Shown: positions 17,790 through 25,307, counted from the stretch's first letter. The stretch is 32,448 bases of DNA from RGIG4608 sp045637205 (GCA_045637205.1 JAZTYY010000003.1:1-32448), one strand, 5' to 3'. The notes: generated from the letters alone by a model not told the origin. Translations and numbers: made by a program.

Positions 17790-19166
17790 TTATTTTCTTA
17801 TGTACATACCGCCCGGCAAGGATGTAATAAGACCCTTGATTTCAAGGATTGTAAGACTTGCCATAAGCGTGCCGATATTATATCCACTCTTTAAAAGTAG
17901 GTCAACTGAGGTTGGCTTATCACAAGGAAGATCATTAAAAATCCTTCTTTGTTCTTCAGTCAAGCCCTCAAGCACACTCTCATCCACGGGAGTGGGTTCT
18001 ATCGTGATACTTTCTTCAATCTGAATAGTCTCCTTTTTAGGAGATTCCTTTTCATGAATTTTTTTGATTTTGGGAGCTGAATAATAGTCGCTGTTTTGCT
18101 CAGCATTATTATTAAGCTGCTCGTTAAGCTTTTTAAGCAAAGCAGAGGGAGTTCCCTTAGGTCCCTGTCCATAGCAGGTAGCACTGATTCCGACCTCTTC
18201 TAAAATGCCGTTATCAAATTCGGAGCTAAGCTCACCCTGACGAAGCTTAACGGGGTCAACAAGACGGGAATGATTTTCAAAATAATATGATAAAATGTCC
18301 CTTGCGCTTGTGATTGCAACTGCGCCGTTTTTAATAAGAGTATTAGGGCCTTCACTCATTGGCTCTTCAATACTACCGGGAAGTGCGTAAACAGTTCTAG
18401 ACTGCTCATTAGCACGCTCTGCAGTTATAAGAGCTCCACTTGAGCGCGGTGCTTCAACTATGAGTGTTCCCTCACTAAGCGCACTAATAATCGCATTTCG
18501 CTCCGGGAAATTATTTTTATATGCGGGAGTGGATGGATGATAAGCAGTTATAACTGCACCGTGCTCACATATGTATTTTCTAAGCTTTCTATGTTGCTTG
18601 GGGTAAATAACGTCAATTCCGCAACCGAGAACGGCAATAGTCGTGCCTCGCGCACCAATTGCGCCTGCGTGCGCAACACTATCAATACCAAGCGCCATTC
18701 CACTTACAATTACAGCACCTGCTGAAGCAAGCTCATATGCTATTTTATAGCAAGAGCGCATTCCGTATTCCGTCATTTTACGAGTACCAACCACAGAAAC
18801 GCAAACTCTGTTATTAAGGTTGGGCATATGTCCCATATAATAAAGCAAAATAGGTGGATTCTTCATTGATTTGAGCAATTCGGGATAAATGCTATCACCA
18901 TATGTAATAATGCCCACGTTGTTCCACTTGCAGTAATTGAAAATAGAAAGTGCCTCATCAAGATTTTTATCTAAAAGCACCTTCTTTTGAAATTCACTAA
19001 GGTGTGCTGCGCGATTTAATTCATCCTCGTTCGCTTTATAAATCTCATATGGAGAATTGCCAAAAAGATCAAGCAAACGCTGAAATACAGAGTTCTGATT
19101 ATTAAGTTTTAATGATAACCAGATCCAATATACCTGATCGGATTTTTTGAACAAGTTAAATTCCAT
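17790..19166 (-). CDS. dprA: DNA processing protein DprA
   Basis: DprA binds incoming single-stranded DNA during transformation and loads RecA. The 458 residues have an N-terminal helical part. The Rossmann core carries VSVVGTRKMTEYG (123-135), SGMALGIDSVAHAGA (155-169), FPERNAIISALS (220-231) and SGALITAE (243-250). A C-terminal winged-helix domain follows (about 401-458). The stretch between core and winged helix (about 300-400) is polar and rich in Asn, Glu, Lys and Pro. It makes the protein longer than the usual 280-380 residues and is probably a disordered linker. The ATG at 19166 has only a weak GGTGA site. It is 13 bases after the upstream methyltransferase gene. comEC lies in the same window. 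Confidence 0.93.
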   Translation of the reverse strand: MEFNLFKKSDQVYWIWLSLKLNNQNSVFQRLLDLFGNSPYEIYKANEDELNRAAHLSEFQKKVLLDKNLDEALSIFNYCKWNNVGIITYGDSIYPELLKSMKNPPILLYYMGHMPNLNNRVCVSVVGTRKMTEYGMRSCYKIAYELASAGAVIVSGMALGIDSVAHAGAIGARGTTIAVLGCGIDVIYPKQHRKLRKYICEHGAVITAYHPSTPAYKNNFPERNAIISALSEGTLIVEAPRSSGALITAERANEQSRTVYALPGSIEEPMSEGPNTLIKNGAVAITSARDILSYYFENHSRLVDPVKLRQGELSSEFDNGILEEVGISATCYGQGPKGTPSALLKKLNEQLNNNAEQNSDYYSAPKIKKIHEKESPKKETIQIEESITIEPTPVDESVLEGLTEEQRRIFNDLPCDKPTSVDLLLKSGYNIGTLMASLTILEIKGLITSLPGGMYIRK

Positions 19167-19179
19167 ATTTTCACCAATA

Positions 19180-19995
19180 TTATTTCGTTTTATAAAGTTC
19201 CCACATACAAACCGAGGCAGCTATTGAAGCATTTAATGATTCGCTTCCGCTTTCCATCGGGATATACACACATTCATCACATGCATCTATTGCTTCCCTT
19301 GAAAGCCCGTGTCCTTCATTACCAACTAAGATGGCATCTCCTCTTCTAAGCTCAAAGGAGCCAAGCTTTCGTGCTTCTCTTTCAAGCGCAGCAGCAAAAA
19401 CTCTTGTTCCATTTTGACGGAGTGCTTTTACCGTAGATGAAATATCGTCAACAATAAATACCCTTTGAGTAAAGAGAGCCCCCATGGCAGCGCGAATAGT
19501 CTTGGGATTGTAAAGGTCGGCACAGTCGGAGCTAATAACTATAGCATCAATTCCAAATGCCTTGGCTGTACGAAGAATAGTTCCCATATTGCCAACGTCC
19601 CTAACACTTTCAAGCATCAAAATGGACTTTTCTTTAATTTCATTTGCAAGGAAATCCAAATCGTCACTTTTTACGATTGACGAAAGATTTTCGCAAACGG
19701 TAATAATACCCTCAGGAGCTTGCTCATCGGTAAGCTTTAAGAAAACATCATCTGAAAGAACGTAAAACATAGCCTCAAGTGAGATTTCTTCAACAATGCT
19801 CTTGAATTTTTCACTTGCAGATTCAGACACAAATACGTACTGAATGGGCGCGCCGTTTTGAGCAGCCTCCACAAAAAGCTTTATTCCGTCAAAACGAAAA
19901 AGCCCCTCAGCTTTTCTATATTTTTTATCCTTAAGCTTTGCCATTCTAACGATTAGCGCATTGCTTTTTGATGAAATATATTGCCACTGTGCCAT
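19180..19995 (-). CDS. TrmH/SpoU-family RNA 2'-O-methyltransferase
   Basis: SPOUT-class enzymes of this family methylate a ribose 2'-OH in rRNA or tRNA using SAM. The 271 residues have an N-terminal substrate-binding part starting with SNALIVRMAKLKDKKYR. The knotted SAM domain has motif 1 DVGNMGTILRTAKAFG, motif 2 LVGNEGHGLSREAID and motif 3 IPMESGSESLNASIAASV. It resembles the group annotated RlmB-like or 23S rRNA methyltransferases, but the target nucleotide cannot be fixed from sequence. The ATG at 19995 has AAAGGAG 9 bases upstream. It is the first gene of the run leading through dprA and topA to rnc. Confidence 0.9.
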   Translation of the reverse strand: MAQWQYISSKSNALIVRMAKLKDKKYRKAEGLFRFDGIKLFVEAAQNGAPIQYVFVSESASEKFKSIVEEISLEAMFYVLSDDVFLKLTDEQAPEGIITVCENLSSIVKSDDLDFLANEIKEKSILMLESVRDVGNMGTILRTAKAFGIDAIVISSDCADLYNPKTIRAAMGALFTQRVFIVDDISSTVKALRQNGTRVFAAALEREARKLGSFELRRGDAILVGNEGHGLSREAIDACDECVYIPMESGSESLNASIAASVCMWELYKTK

Positions 19996-20100
19996 TGTAT
20001 TTTACTCCTTTCTCGTGAAGTGTGTGTTCATAATTCATTTATGAAAATTGAAAAATCAATTAAAAATAACTTCCTTTTCAAATGTCATAAAGGTGTCTAA

Positions 20101-20140
20101 CGGTACGGATTTTGCACAATAAAGAGCAAAAACCGTACCG
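20101..20140. repeat. 15-bp imperfect inverted repeat of unknown role
   Basis: 20101-20115 and 20126-20140 are complementary at 14 of 15 positions (one A-A mismatch), around a 10-base loop. Neither strand has a T-run after it, so it is not an obvious terminator. It lies between the rplT terminator and the start of the trmH-like gene, about 105 bases ahead of that gene. It could be an RNA leader element, a protein-binding palindrome or an interspersed repeat. Nothing decides between these here. Confidence 0.6.
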
Positions 20141-20163
20141 AATTCATTATAAATAAATATGAC

Positions 20164-20189
20164 AAAAACCCGGCAAGTCCGGGTTTTTT
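20164..20189 (-). terminator. Intrinsic terminator of the infC-rpmI-rplT operon
   Basis: AAAAACCCGG (20164-20173) and its complement with extra T (20179-20189) enclose a 5-base loop. On the minus strand the GC stem is flanked by A-run and T-run, 9 bases past the rplT stop. This is a textbook intrinsic terminator and may also work on the other strand. Confidence 0.85.
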
Positions 20190-20197
20190 ATCAGTAA

Positions 20198-20551
20198 TTA
20201 GAGAGCTGCCTTTGCCTGCTCTACGAGTGCAGCAAATGCTGCCTTGTCGTTAACTGCAAGCTCTGCAAGCATCTTTCTATTGAGGTCAATACCAGCTTTT
20301 TTAAGGCCGTGCATAAACTGTGAGTAGTTGATGCCGTTTACCTTAGCCTGTGCATTGATACGAGCGATCCAAAGAGAACGGAAGTCTCTCTTCTTCATCT
20401 TTCTACCAGCAAATGCGTAGTTACCGCTCTTCATTACGGCCTGCTTAGCCATCTTGTAGTGCTTAGACTTTGCACCCCAATAACCCTTAGCTGCCTTAAG
20501 TACTTTATTTCTTCTCTTACGCGTCATCATCGCGCCCTTAATTCTTGCCAT
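20198..20551 (-). CDS. rplT: 50S ribosomal protein bL20
   Basis: L20 is needed for early 50S assembly and in many bacteria represses its own operon. The 117 residues match the family closely: MARIKGAMMTRKRRNKVLKA at the start, then AKGYWGAKSKHYKMAKQAV and KKRDFRSLWIARINAQAK. The ATG at 20551 has AGGAGG 8 bases upstream. It is the last gene of infC-rpmI-rplT, followed by a terminator. The operon leader carries features of an L20-controlled attenuator. Confidence 0.97.
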   Translation of the reverse strand: MARIKGAMMTRKRRNKVLKAAKGYWGAKSKHYKMAKQAVMKSGNYAFAGRKMKKRDFRSLWIARINAQAKVNGINYSQFMHGLKKAGIDLNRKMLAELAVNDKAAFAALVEQAKAAL

Positions 20552-20581
20552 TTTTCTATCCTCCTAAAAAATTCCTTTAGA

Positions 20582-20776
20582 TTATTTCTGAATAAGTGCT
20601 CTGTAGTTTGCAGCCATAGCATCGCTAAGGTATGCATTTTCTCTACCCTGTCTAAGTGCTTTACCTGTCTTCTTACCTGTCTTATGACGACGGAAGCAGT
20701 GATTAAGCTTAACCTTACCTGTACCTGTTACAGAAAATCTCTTGGATGAAGCCTTATGTGTTTTGATCTTTCCCAT
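20582..20776 (-). CDS. rpmI: 50S ribosomal protein bL35
   Basis: This small, very basic large-subunit protein has 64 residues. It starts MGKIKTHKASSKRFSVTGTG and contains the conserved RRHKTGKKTGKALRQ region. The frame stays open 14 codons upstream, but the ATG at 20776 is the family start and has AAGGAG 8 bases before it. It lies between infC and rplT with gaps of 84 and 30 bases, the standard order. Confidence 0.96.
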   Translation of the reverse strand: MGKIKTHKASSKRFSVTGTGKVKLNHCFRRHKTGKKTGKALRQGRENAYLSDAMAANYRALIQK

Positions 20777-20860
20777 TGTTTTATCTCCTTTGATATTTAT
20801 TTCGGAATACCGAAACATAATTTTTTATATTGAGGTCTTTTGACCTATTGTGTACTGATT

Positions 20861-21379
20861 TTATTTCTTAACCGGTGAAATTACCATACTCATGATTCTG
20901 CCGTCAAGCACGGGTTTTTTATCAACCGTACCAAGCTCCTCACAAGCAACGCGGAATTTTTCCATAATTTCAACGCCAAGATCCTGGTGCGACATTTCTC
21001 TACCCTTAAATCTAAGGACTACGCGAACCTTGTTTCCACTCGACAAAAATTTGTGAGCGTGCTTGAGCTTTGTTTCAAAATCGTGAGTTTCAATTCTGCA
21101 AGAAAGCTGAATTTCTTTAAGCTCAACAATCTGCTGCTTCTTCTTAGCTTCCTTCTCTTTCTTTTCGCGTTCAAAACGGAACTTTCCGAAATTCATAATT
21201 TTACAAACGGGGGGAGTTGCATTGCCTGTCATCATAACAAGGTCAAGACCGTCGTTATATGCCATTCTGAGCGCCTGTTCTGTGCTCATGATTCCAAGCT
21301 GCTCTCCGTCAGCGCCGATTACTCGAATTTCCTTTGCATCAATTTGTTCATTGATGAGCATTTCTTTTGCGTTAGCGAT
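20861..21379 (-). CDS. infC: Translation initiation factor IF-3, with probable ATC start codon
   Basis: IF-3 keeps ribosomal subunits apart and checks start codon-anticodon pairing. The 172 residues include the N-domain (LINEQIDAKEIRVIGADGEQ), the linker KIMNFGKFRFEREKK and the C-domain with VRVVLRFKGREMSHQDLG. The best start is ATC at 21379, which has a perfect GGAGGT 8 bases upstream. The next ATG (21361) has only a weak site and would drop six residues that fit the family. Unusual start codons in infC are known and let IF-3 limit its own synthesis. A longer frame exists upstream, but it runs through the attenuator hairpin and is not credible. Confidence 0.93.
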   Translation of the reverse strand: MANAKEMLINEQIDAKEIRVIGADGEQLGIMSTEQALRMAYNDGLDLVMMTGNATPPVCKIMNFGKFRFEREKKEKEAKKKQQIVELKEIQLSCRIETHDFETKLKHAHKFLSSGNKVRVVLRFKGREMSHQDLGVEIMEKFRVACEELGTVDKKPVLDGRIMSMVISPVKK

Positions 21380-21524
21380 GGTTAAACACCTCCAAAAAAT
21401 AAAAAGTCGTACGCAGACAATTCCCGTACGACACACCAAGCCCAATTTAGGCTTTTACATCAAAAAATATCAACACAAGCGCACTTTTGTGGCAGGGTGA
21501 GAACGGGAGTTCTGCTTTGTTTAC
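21380..21524 (-). promoter_or_regulatory. infC-rpmI-rplT leader, probable L20-responsive attenuator
   Basis: From the expected start near 21524 the RNA leader is about 145 bases. Near its 5' end it contains GAACTCCCGTTCTCACC, which I recall from Firmicutes L20 leaders. A small AAGCC/GGCTT hairpin follows. Then comes a terminator hairpin right before the infC ribosome site. This fits premature termination when L20 is in excess. Assignment to the L20 leader family is from memory and position; a covariance-model search would settle it. Confidence 0.75.
21406..21432 (-). terminator. Attenuator terminator in the infC leader
   Basis: GTCGTACG (21425-21432) pairs perfectly with CGTACGAC (21406-21413) around an 11-base loop. 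It is followed by TTTTTATTTTTT (21394-21405) and then directly by the infC ribosome site at 21388-21393. Its place inside the leader points to regulated termination. Confidence 0.8.
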
Positions 21525-21530
21525 TGAAGT

Positions 21531-21559
21531 ATTTTACCACATTATATGCGCTTTGTCAA
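21531..21559 (-). promoter_or_regulatory. Sigma-A promoter of infC-rpmI-rplT
   Basis: TTGACA (21554-21559), a 17-base spacer and TAAAAT (21531-21536) lie on the minus strand. The expected start is near 21524, upstream of the attenuator leader. Confidence 0.75.
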
Positions 21560-21600
21560 TAGTTTTTTTCATTTTTTTGAAAAGTTTTTTCATTAATATA

Positions 21601-21623
21601 TTGGGGGGCATATTTGCCCCCAA
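21601..21623 (-). terminator. Weak terminator-like hairpin after pcrA
   Basis: A G-run (21603-21608) pairs with a C-run (21617-21621), giving a 6-7 bp GC-rich stem with a loop of 6-9. It lies 17 bases past the pcrA stop. The minus-strand sequence after it is AT-rich but has no clean T-run, so termination here is uncertain. Confidence 0.4.
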
Positions 21624-21639
21624 TACGCAAAAAACAATT

Positions 21640-24030
21640 TTACATTTTCTTTAATTTAGCATATGTTCCCATAAGCTTTTTTGTACCCACTTTATCAAAA
21701 ACAACCTCATAGAGCCAGTCAGCTCCCATTTTCTTTGCGGAAATAATATCTCCCTCTCCAAAGGTAGCATGGTACACTCTATCCCCTGCTTCAAGCACTT
21801 GCGCGCCTGCATTGATTGGCGCTTTGGGCTTTGCATTGATTGTAAGAGTATCATAAACAGGCTTATAGTTATTATCGGAATATGAGTAAACCGGTTTCTT
21901 AGGCTTGTCATACGGTGAGCGCTCGCGTTCAATAAGCTGCTCGGGAATTTCCTTTAAGAATCGAGATTCGGGATTGAACTGGGTGCGACCGTAGAGCATT
22001 CTTTGATTTGTATGTACAATGAAAAGCTCCTTCTTTGCTCTTGTAATTGCAACGTAGCAAAGTCTACGCTCCTCCTCAACCTCGGCACTTGTAGAGGTTA
22101 TTGATTGCATTGACGGAAAAAGTCCCTCCTCCATACCCGGCAAAAATACGTAAGGAAATTCAAGTCCCTTTGCACTGTGTGCCGTCATAAGCACAACGGC
22201 ATCAGCCGTTTCATCATAACGGTCCACGTCAGCAACAAGTGATGTTTCCTCCATAAAGCCCTCAAGTACTGAGGTATATGAGCCATCGTCGACATAGTTG
22301 TTTTCATATTCGATAGCACCAGTCAAAAATTCCTCAAGGTTTTCAAGACGGTCGCGCTCAGCTTCACCACCGGCAATAAGCATTTGACGGTAACCCGTTT
22401 TATCCATAACCTGATTGATAAGGTTTTCAAGAGAAACACTTGAAACTATTGCCGAAAGATAGTTAATAAGCTCGGCAAATTCCTTGAGCTTGTCAGCACT
22501 CTTTGAAAGAGCAATGTACTTGTCGGCATTCTCAAGAATCTTGAACATAGAGCATCCCTGCTCTCTCGCAATAGCTCTTACGCCGTCAATGGTTTTGTCA
22601 CCAATCTTACGCTTGGGCTCGTTGATGATACGAACAAGTCTTTCATCATCGTTATGGTTTTGAATAAGCTGCAAATATGCAACGATATCCTTAATTTCTT
22701 TTCTATCGGCAAAGCGTACGCCGCCTATAATTCTATAAGGAATACCACTCTTTGCAAAGGTACGCTCAATAGTGCTTGACTGTGCATTGTTTCTGTACAA
22801 AAGAGCAAAGTCACGGAATTGCTTGCCATCACTAACCATTTTTTCAATCTTATCGGCAATATATCTTGCCTCTTCGTTATGGTCAAATACCTTCTTTAAG
22901 TGAATCTTTTCACCCTCTCCTGCATTTGTCCAAAGGGTTTTACCCTTTCTACCCGTGTTATTTCTAATAACAGCATTTGCAGCATCAAGAATATTTTGAG
23001 TTGAACGGTAATTTTGCTCAAGACGAATAATTTTAGCACTTGGGAAGGTTTTATCAAAATTCAAAATGTTTTCGATTGTAGCACCACGGAATTTATAAAT
23101 ACTCTGGTCATCATCACCAACAACCATAATATTGCCATATCCGCCCGACAAGAGCGCAGTAAGGGCAAACTGTGCCTCATTTGTATCCTGATACTCGTCC
23201 ACACAAACGTAGCGGAAACGGTTTTGATAATACTCCCTAACCTCAGGGAATTTGCGAAGCAAAATAACAGTTTGCATAATGATATCGTCAAAGTCAAGTG
23301 CATTTGACGTTTTAAGCTTGTTTTGATATGCCTCATATATTCTACCAATTTGCTTTAAGCGATAATCGTTGCCAACCTCACTATAAAACATTTCGGGAGT
23401 TATCATCTTATCCTTAGCTCGTGAAATCGTAATTTGCACGCTCTTCACAGGGAGTGATTTTGTATCAATATCAAGGTCCTTCATGCAGGAAGTAATTGCC
23501 TTTTTAGTATCGTCGGCATCATAAATTGAAAATCCCGGCGCATAGCCAAGCTTCTCACCGTGTGAGCGCAAAATACGAAGGCAAACCGAGTGGAACGTGC
23601 CACTCCAAATTTCACTTGCCAATTGATCGTCACCAAGTTGAGTGTTTATTCTTGAACGAATCTCACCTGCCGCCTTATTTGTAAACGTTATTGCAAGCAT
23701 TCTCCACGGGGGGCAAGGGTTAGTTGTAAACTGGTCAAGAAAATGGAATATTTCATTTTTAGTCAAATTGGAGGCAAACTCAAGATTTGCCACCTCTTGC
23801 TCAGTGATATCAAATGGCACGTATTCACTGAAATACGCATTACCATATTTAATAATGAAGGCAATTCTTTTAACCAAAACCGTTGTTTTTCCACTGCCCG
23901 CACCTGCCAAAATGAGAAGCGGTCCATCAACTGTGAACACTGCCTTTCTTTGCTCGGCATTAAGCTCGGAATACGCCTTTTCAAAGAGCGCCCTTTTAGC
24001 CTTTAAATATCTATCATTTAAATTTTGCAT
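21640..24030 (-). CDS. pcrA: ATP-dependent DNA helicase PcrA/UvrD
   Basis: PcrA is a 3'-5' superfamily 1A helicase in repair, plasmid replication and removal of transcription conflicts. The 796 residues show Walker A AGAGSGKTT (42-50), TFTNKAAGEI, DEYQDTNEAQ, GDDDQSIYKFRGA, LEQNYRS, MTAHSAKGLEF with GMEEGLFPS, and VAITRAKKELF. The C-terminal stretch of about 50 residues (GDRVYHATFGEGDI to the end) matches the Tudor-like domain that contacts RNA polymerase, which favours PcrA over Rep. The frame is open further upstream, but the ATG at 24030 has GGAG 6 bases ahead and follows the promoter. It is transcribed alone. Confidence 0.94.
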   Translation of the reverse strand: MQNLNDRYLKAKRALFEKAYSELNAEQRKAVFTVDGPLLILAGAGSGKTTVLVKRIAFIIKYGNAYFSEYVPFDITEQEVANLEFASNLTKNEIFHFLDQFTTNPCPPWRMLAITFTNKAAGEIRSRINTQLGDDQLASEIWSGTFHSVCLRILRSHGEKLGYAPGFSIYDADDTKKAITSCMKDLDIDTKSLPVKSVQITISRAKDKMITPEMFYSEVGNDYRLKQIGRIYEAYQNKLKTSNALDFDDIIMQTVILLRKFPEVREYYQNRFRYVCVDEYQDTNEAQFALTALLSGGYGNIMVVGDDDQSIYKFRGATIENILNFDKTFPSAKIIRLEQNYRSTQNILDAANAVIRNNTGRKGKTLWTNAGEGEKIHLKKVFDHNEEARYIADKIEKMVSDGKQFRDFALLYRNNAQSSTIERTFAKSGIPYRIIGGVRFADRKEIKDIVAYLQLIQNHNDDERLVRIINEPKRKIGDKTIDGVRAIAREQGCSMFKILENADKYIALSKSADKLKEFAELINYLSAIVSSVSLENLINQVMDKTGYRQMLIAGGEAERDRLENLEEFLTGAIEYENNYVDDGSYTSVLEGFMEETSLVADVDRYDETADAVVLMTAHSAKGLEFPYVFLPGMEEGLFPSMQSITSTSAEVEEERRLCYVAITRAKKELFIVHTNQRMLYGRTQFNPESRFLKEIPEQLIERERSPYDKPKKPVYSYSDNNYKPVYDTLTINAKPKAPINAGAQVLEAGDRVYHATFGEGDIISAKKMGADWLYEVVFDKVGTKKLMGTYAKLKKM

Positions 24031-24041
24031 TTGTTTCTCCG

Positions 24042-24063
24042 ATAAATCAAATATATGATTTAT
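24042..24063. promoter_or_regulatory. Palindrome across the pcrA transcription start
   Basis: ATAAATCA (24042-24049) and TGATTTAT (24056-24063) form a perfect 8-6-8 inverted repeat. It overlaps the downstream edge of the -10 box and covers the predicted start. The position suits a repressor operator or a 5' hairpin. It does not match the Bacillus-type LexA box. In AT-rich DNA chance is a real alternative. Confidence 0.35.
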
Positions 24064-24090
24064 TGTACCACAAATTCGCGTTTTTTTCAA
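24062..24090 (-). promoter_or_regulatory. Sigma-A promoter of pcrA
   Basis: TTGAAA (24085-24090) and TACAAT (24062-24067) are 17 bases apart on the minus strand. The expected start is near 24055, leaving a leader of about 25 bases. Confidence 0.65.
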
Positions 24091-24125
24091 GATATAAAGC
24101 AATAAAAGATTTTATTTTAACAAAA

Positions 24126-24153
24126 AATCACCCCACTTTTAAGCAGGGTGATT
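24126..24153 (-). terminator. Intrinsic terminator after the lipoprotein gene
   Basis: AATCACCC and GGGTGATT (24146-24153 with 24126-24133) form an 8-bp stem with a 12-base loop, followed on the minus strand by TTTTTT. It ends the lipoprotein transcript about 70 bases past its stop and insulates pcrA. Confidence 0.75.
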
Positions 24154-24221
24154 AAATTTATCTATTGTGTTTGTGGCAATTGATCCTTGTCATAGAAAAT
24201 GAGTGTGCCATTTTCATACTG

Positions 24222-25148
24222 TTATTCTCCATTCGTATTAAACAACAAATCAACAAACAAATCTAATTCTATTTGCTTGTATTTGTCAATAGTAAAATCA
24301 ACACCGTTTTGATGCATTCGCTTTACTTCTAAAGACTCATTTTCTACAAAATACGGATACAAATAATCGTAATATTCTTCTAAAAACATTTGAGCAAGTG
24401 GATACCCTCTACCTTCGTCACTATGATACTCTTCATCTAACAAAACAAGGTATTGCACTCCAGATTCATCGGTGTAAACTTGGTATCTTGTCGTTTCAGT
24501 TGGATTTTCCATAATAAATTTTTTGTTTAATTCACCTATATTCTCACCCAAAAAATACATAATCATATCCGTCGTTGTATGCTGAAAACTTGATTCATCA
24601 CTATATTTTAAATAGTACTTACATTGCCTATTGTATTCTACACTATTAGCTATATCACTGATTATAGTGCAGTCATATAACAAATATGAATATGAGGTTT
24701 TTTTCATGCCATCTATCACTTTTGGCATGGATTTAACATCGTAAAATTTATACCAAACATATTGGGTAATGTCTAAATATTTGCTTCCATTCTCGGTTTT
24801 AATATGTCCATCATTATTAACTTTAAGATATGCACAAATAACATAAGGATTTTCAAAATGCATTAAAAAAAGTGGAGATCCTGCTTTTGCAACATCTATA
24901 ATCTTACCAATTGTATAATCAGGATAATCATAAATACCCACATCATTTTTTATCTGTTTTCCGTGCAATGTTTTTACAAACTCTATATCATCTTCGGAAA
25001 AATCTCCAATAACTTCAACATTTGGATTATCTGGTAAGCTTTGTGCTTGGTTATGGGCTTCTGTATTTATACTATTAATCCAATCACACCCCACAAGCAA
25101 GGAACTGATAATAGCAACAACGACCAACAAGCTGATTACTTTTTTCAT
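24222..25148 (-). CDS. Putative lipoprotein, unknown function
   Basis: The 308-residue product has a clear lipoprotein signal: MKK, a hydrophobic core and LLVGC with Cys21. It is therefore exported and lipid-anchored. The mature part is acidic and rich in Tyr and Asp (VKTLHGKQIKNDVGIYDYPD, EEYHSDEGRGYPLAQMF, EEYYDYLYPYF). I recognise no family. The ATG at 25148 has AAAGGAG 7 bases upstream. Codon use is more AT-rich than in the surrounding housekeeping genes. Upstream lies a separate promoter and terminator (25193-25303) that could act as an attenuator for this gene. It is similar in type, not obviously in sequence, to the lipoprotein at the left edge. An acquired origin is inference. Confidence 0.8.
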   Translation of the reverse strand: MKKVISLLVVVAIISSLLVGCDWINSINTEAHNQAQSLPDNPNVEVIGDFSEDDIEFVKTLHGKQIKNDVGIYDYPDYTIGKIIDVAKAGSPLFLMHFENPYVICAYLKVNNDGHIKTENGSKYLDITQYVWYKFYDVKSMPKVIDGMKKTSYSYLLYDCTIISDIANSVEYNRQCKYYLKYSDESSFQHTTTDMIMYFLGENIGELNKKFIMENPTETTRYQVYTDESGVQYLVLLDEEYHSDEGRGYPLAQMFLEEYYDYLYPYFVENESLEVKRMHQNGVDFTIDKYKQIELDLFVDLLFNTNGE

Positions 25149-25192
25149 ATGATTACTCCTTTCTTAATTTGTATTATATTCAAAAATTATAT

Positions 25193-25268
25193 AAAAAATC
25201 GCAGAGTAAGGCACAATGCCCGACTCTGCGTTATATTTTCGCTCTCGGGCACGTTTTGTGTCCGCTTT
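25193..25268 (-). ncRNA. Candidate small RNA or attenuated leader
   Basis: A strong promoter (25275-25303) predicts a start near 25268. The transcript reaches an intrinsic terminator: CGCAGAGT (25223-25230) pairs with ACTCTGCG (25200-25207), an inner GGCA/TGCC pair extends it, and six T follow (25193-25198). The product would be about 76 bases with no start codon of note. Its 5' half forms CGGACAC/GTGCCCG, with one A-C mismatch. The GTGCCCGA arm can alternatively pair with TCGGGCAT in the terminator loop. It may be a stand-alone RNA or a leader that controls the lipoprotein gene 45 bases beyond. No known family was recognised. Confidence 0.5.
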
Positions 25269-25274
25269 TTTATT

Positions 25275-25303
25275 ATTATAGCACAATAAAACAACAGAGT
25301 CAA
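25275..25303 (-). promoter_or_regulatory. Strong sigma-A promoter of the small RNA unit
   Basis: TTGACT (25298-25303), a 17-base spacer and a perfect TATAAT (25275-25280) lie on the minus strand. It sits right after the terminator of the upstream membrane protein gene, so it starts a new transcript. Confidence 0.7.
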
Positions 25304-25307
25304 GAAA

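Noticed and set aside
19996..20100. Promoter for the trmH-like to rnc gene run
   Set aside because: Several TTG- and TAT-like boxes occur, but none has acceptable spacing, so I list no promoter although one must exist.
24158..24217. Mini-ORF of 19 codons after the lipoprotein stop
   Set aside because: The ATG does follow GGAG by 9 bases, but that GGAG is part of the lipoprotein's last codons, the peptide has no features, and the stretch is short enough for chance.
24194..24218. GAAAATG/CATTTTC 7-bp inverted repeat
   Set aside because: It is short, AT-rich and lies between the stop codon and a better terminator; no role could be supported.
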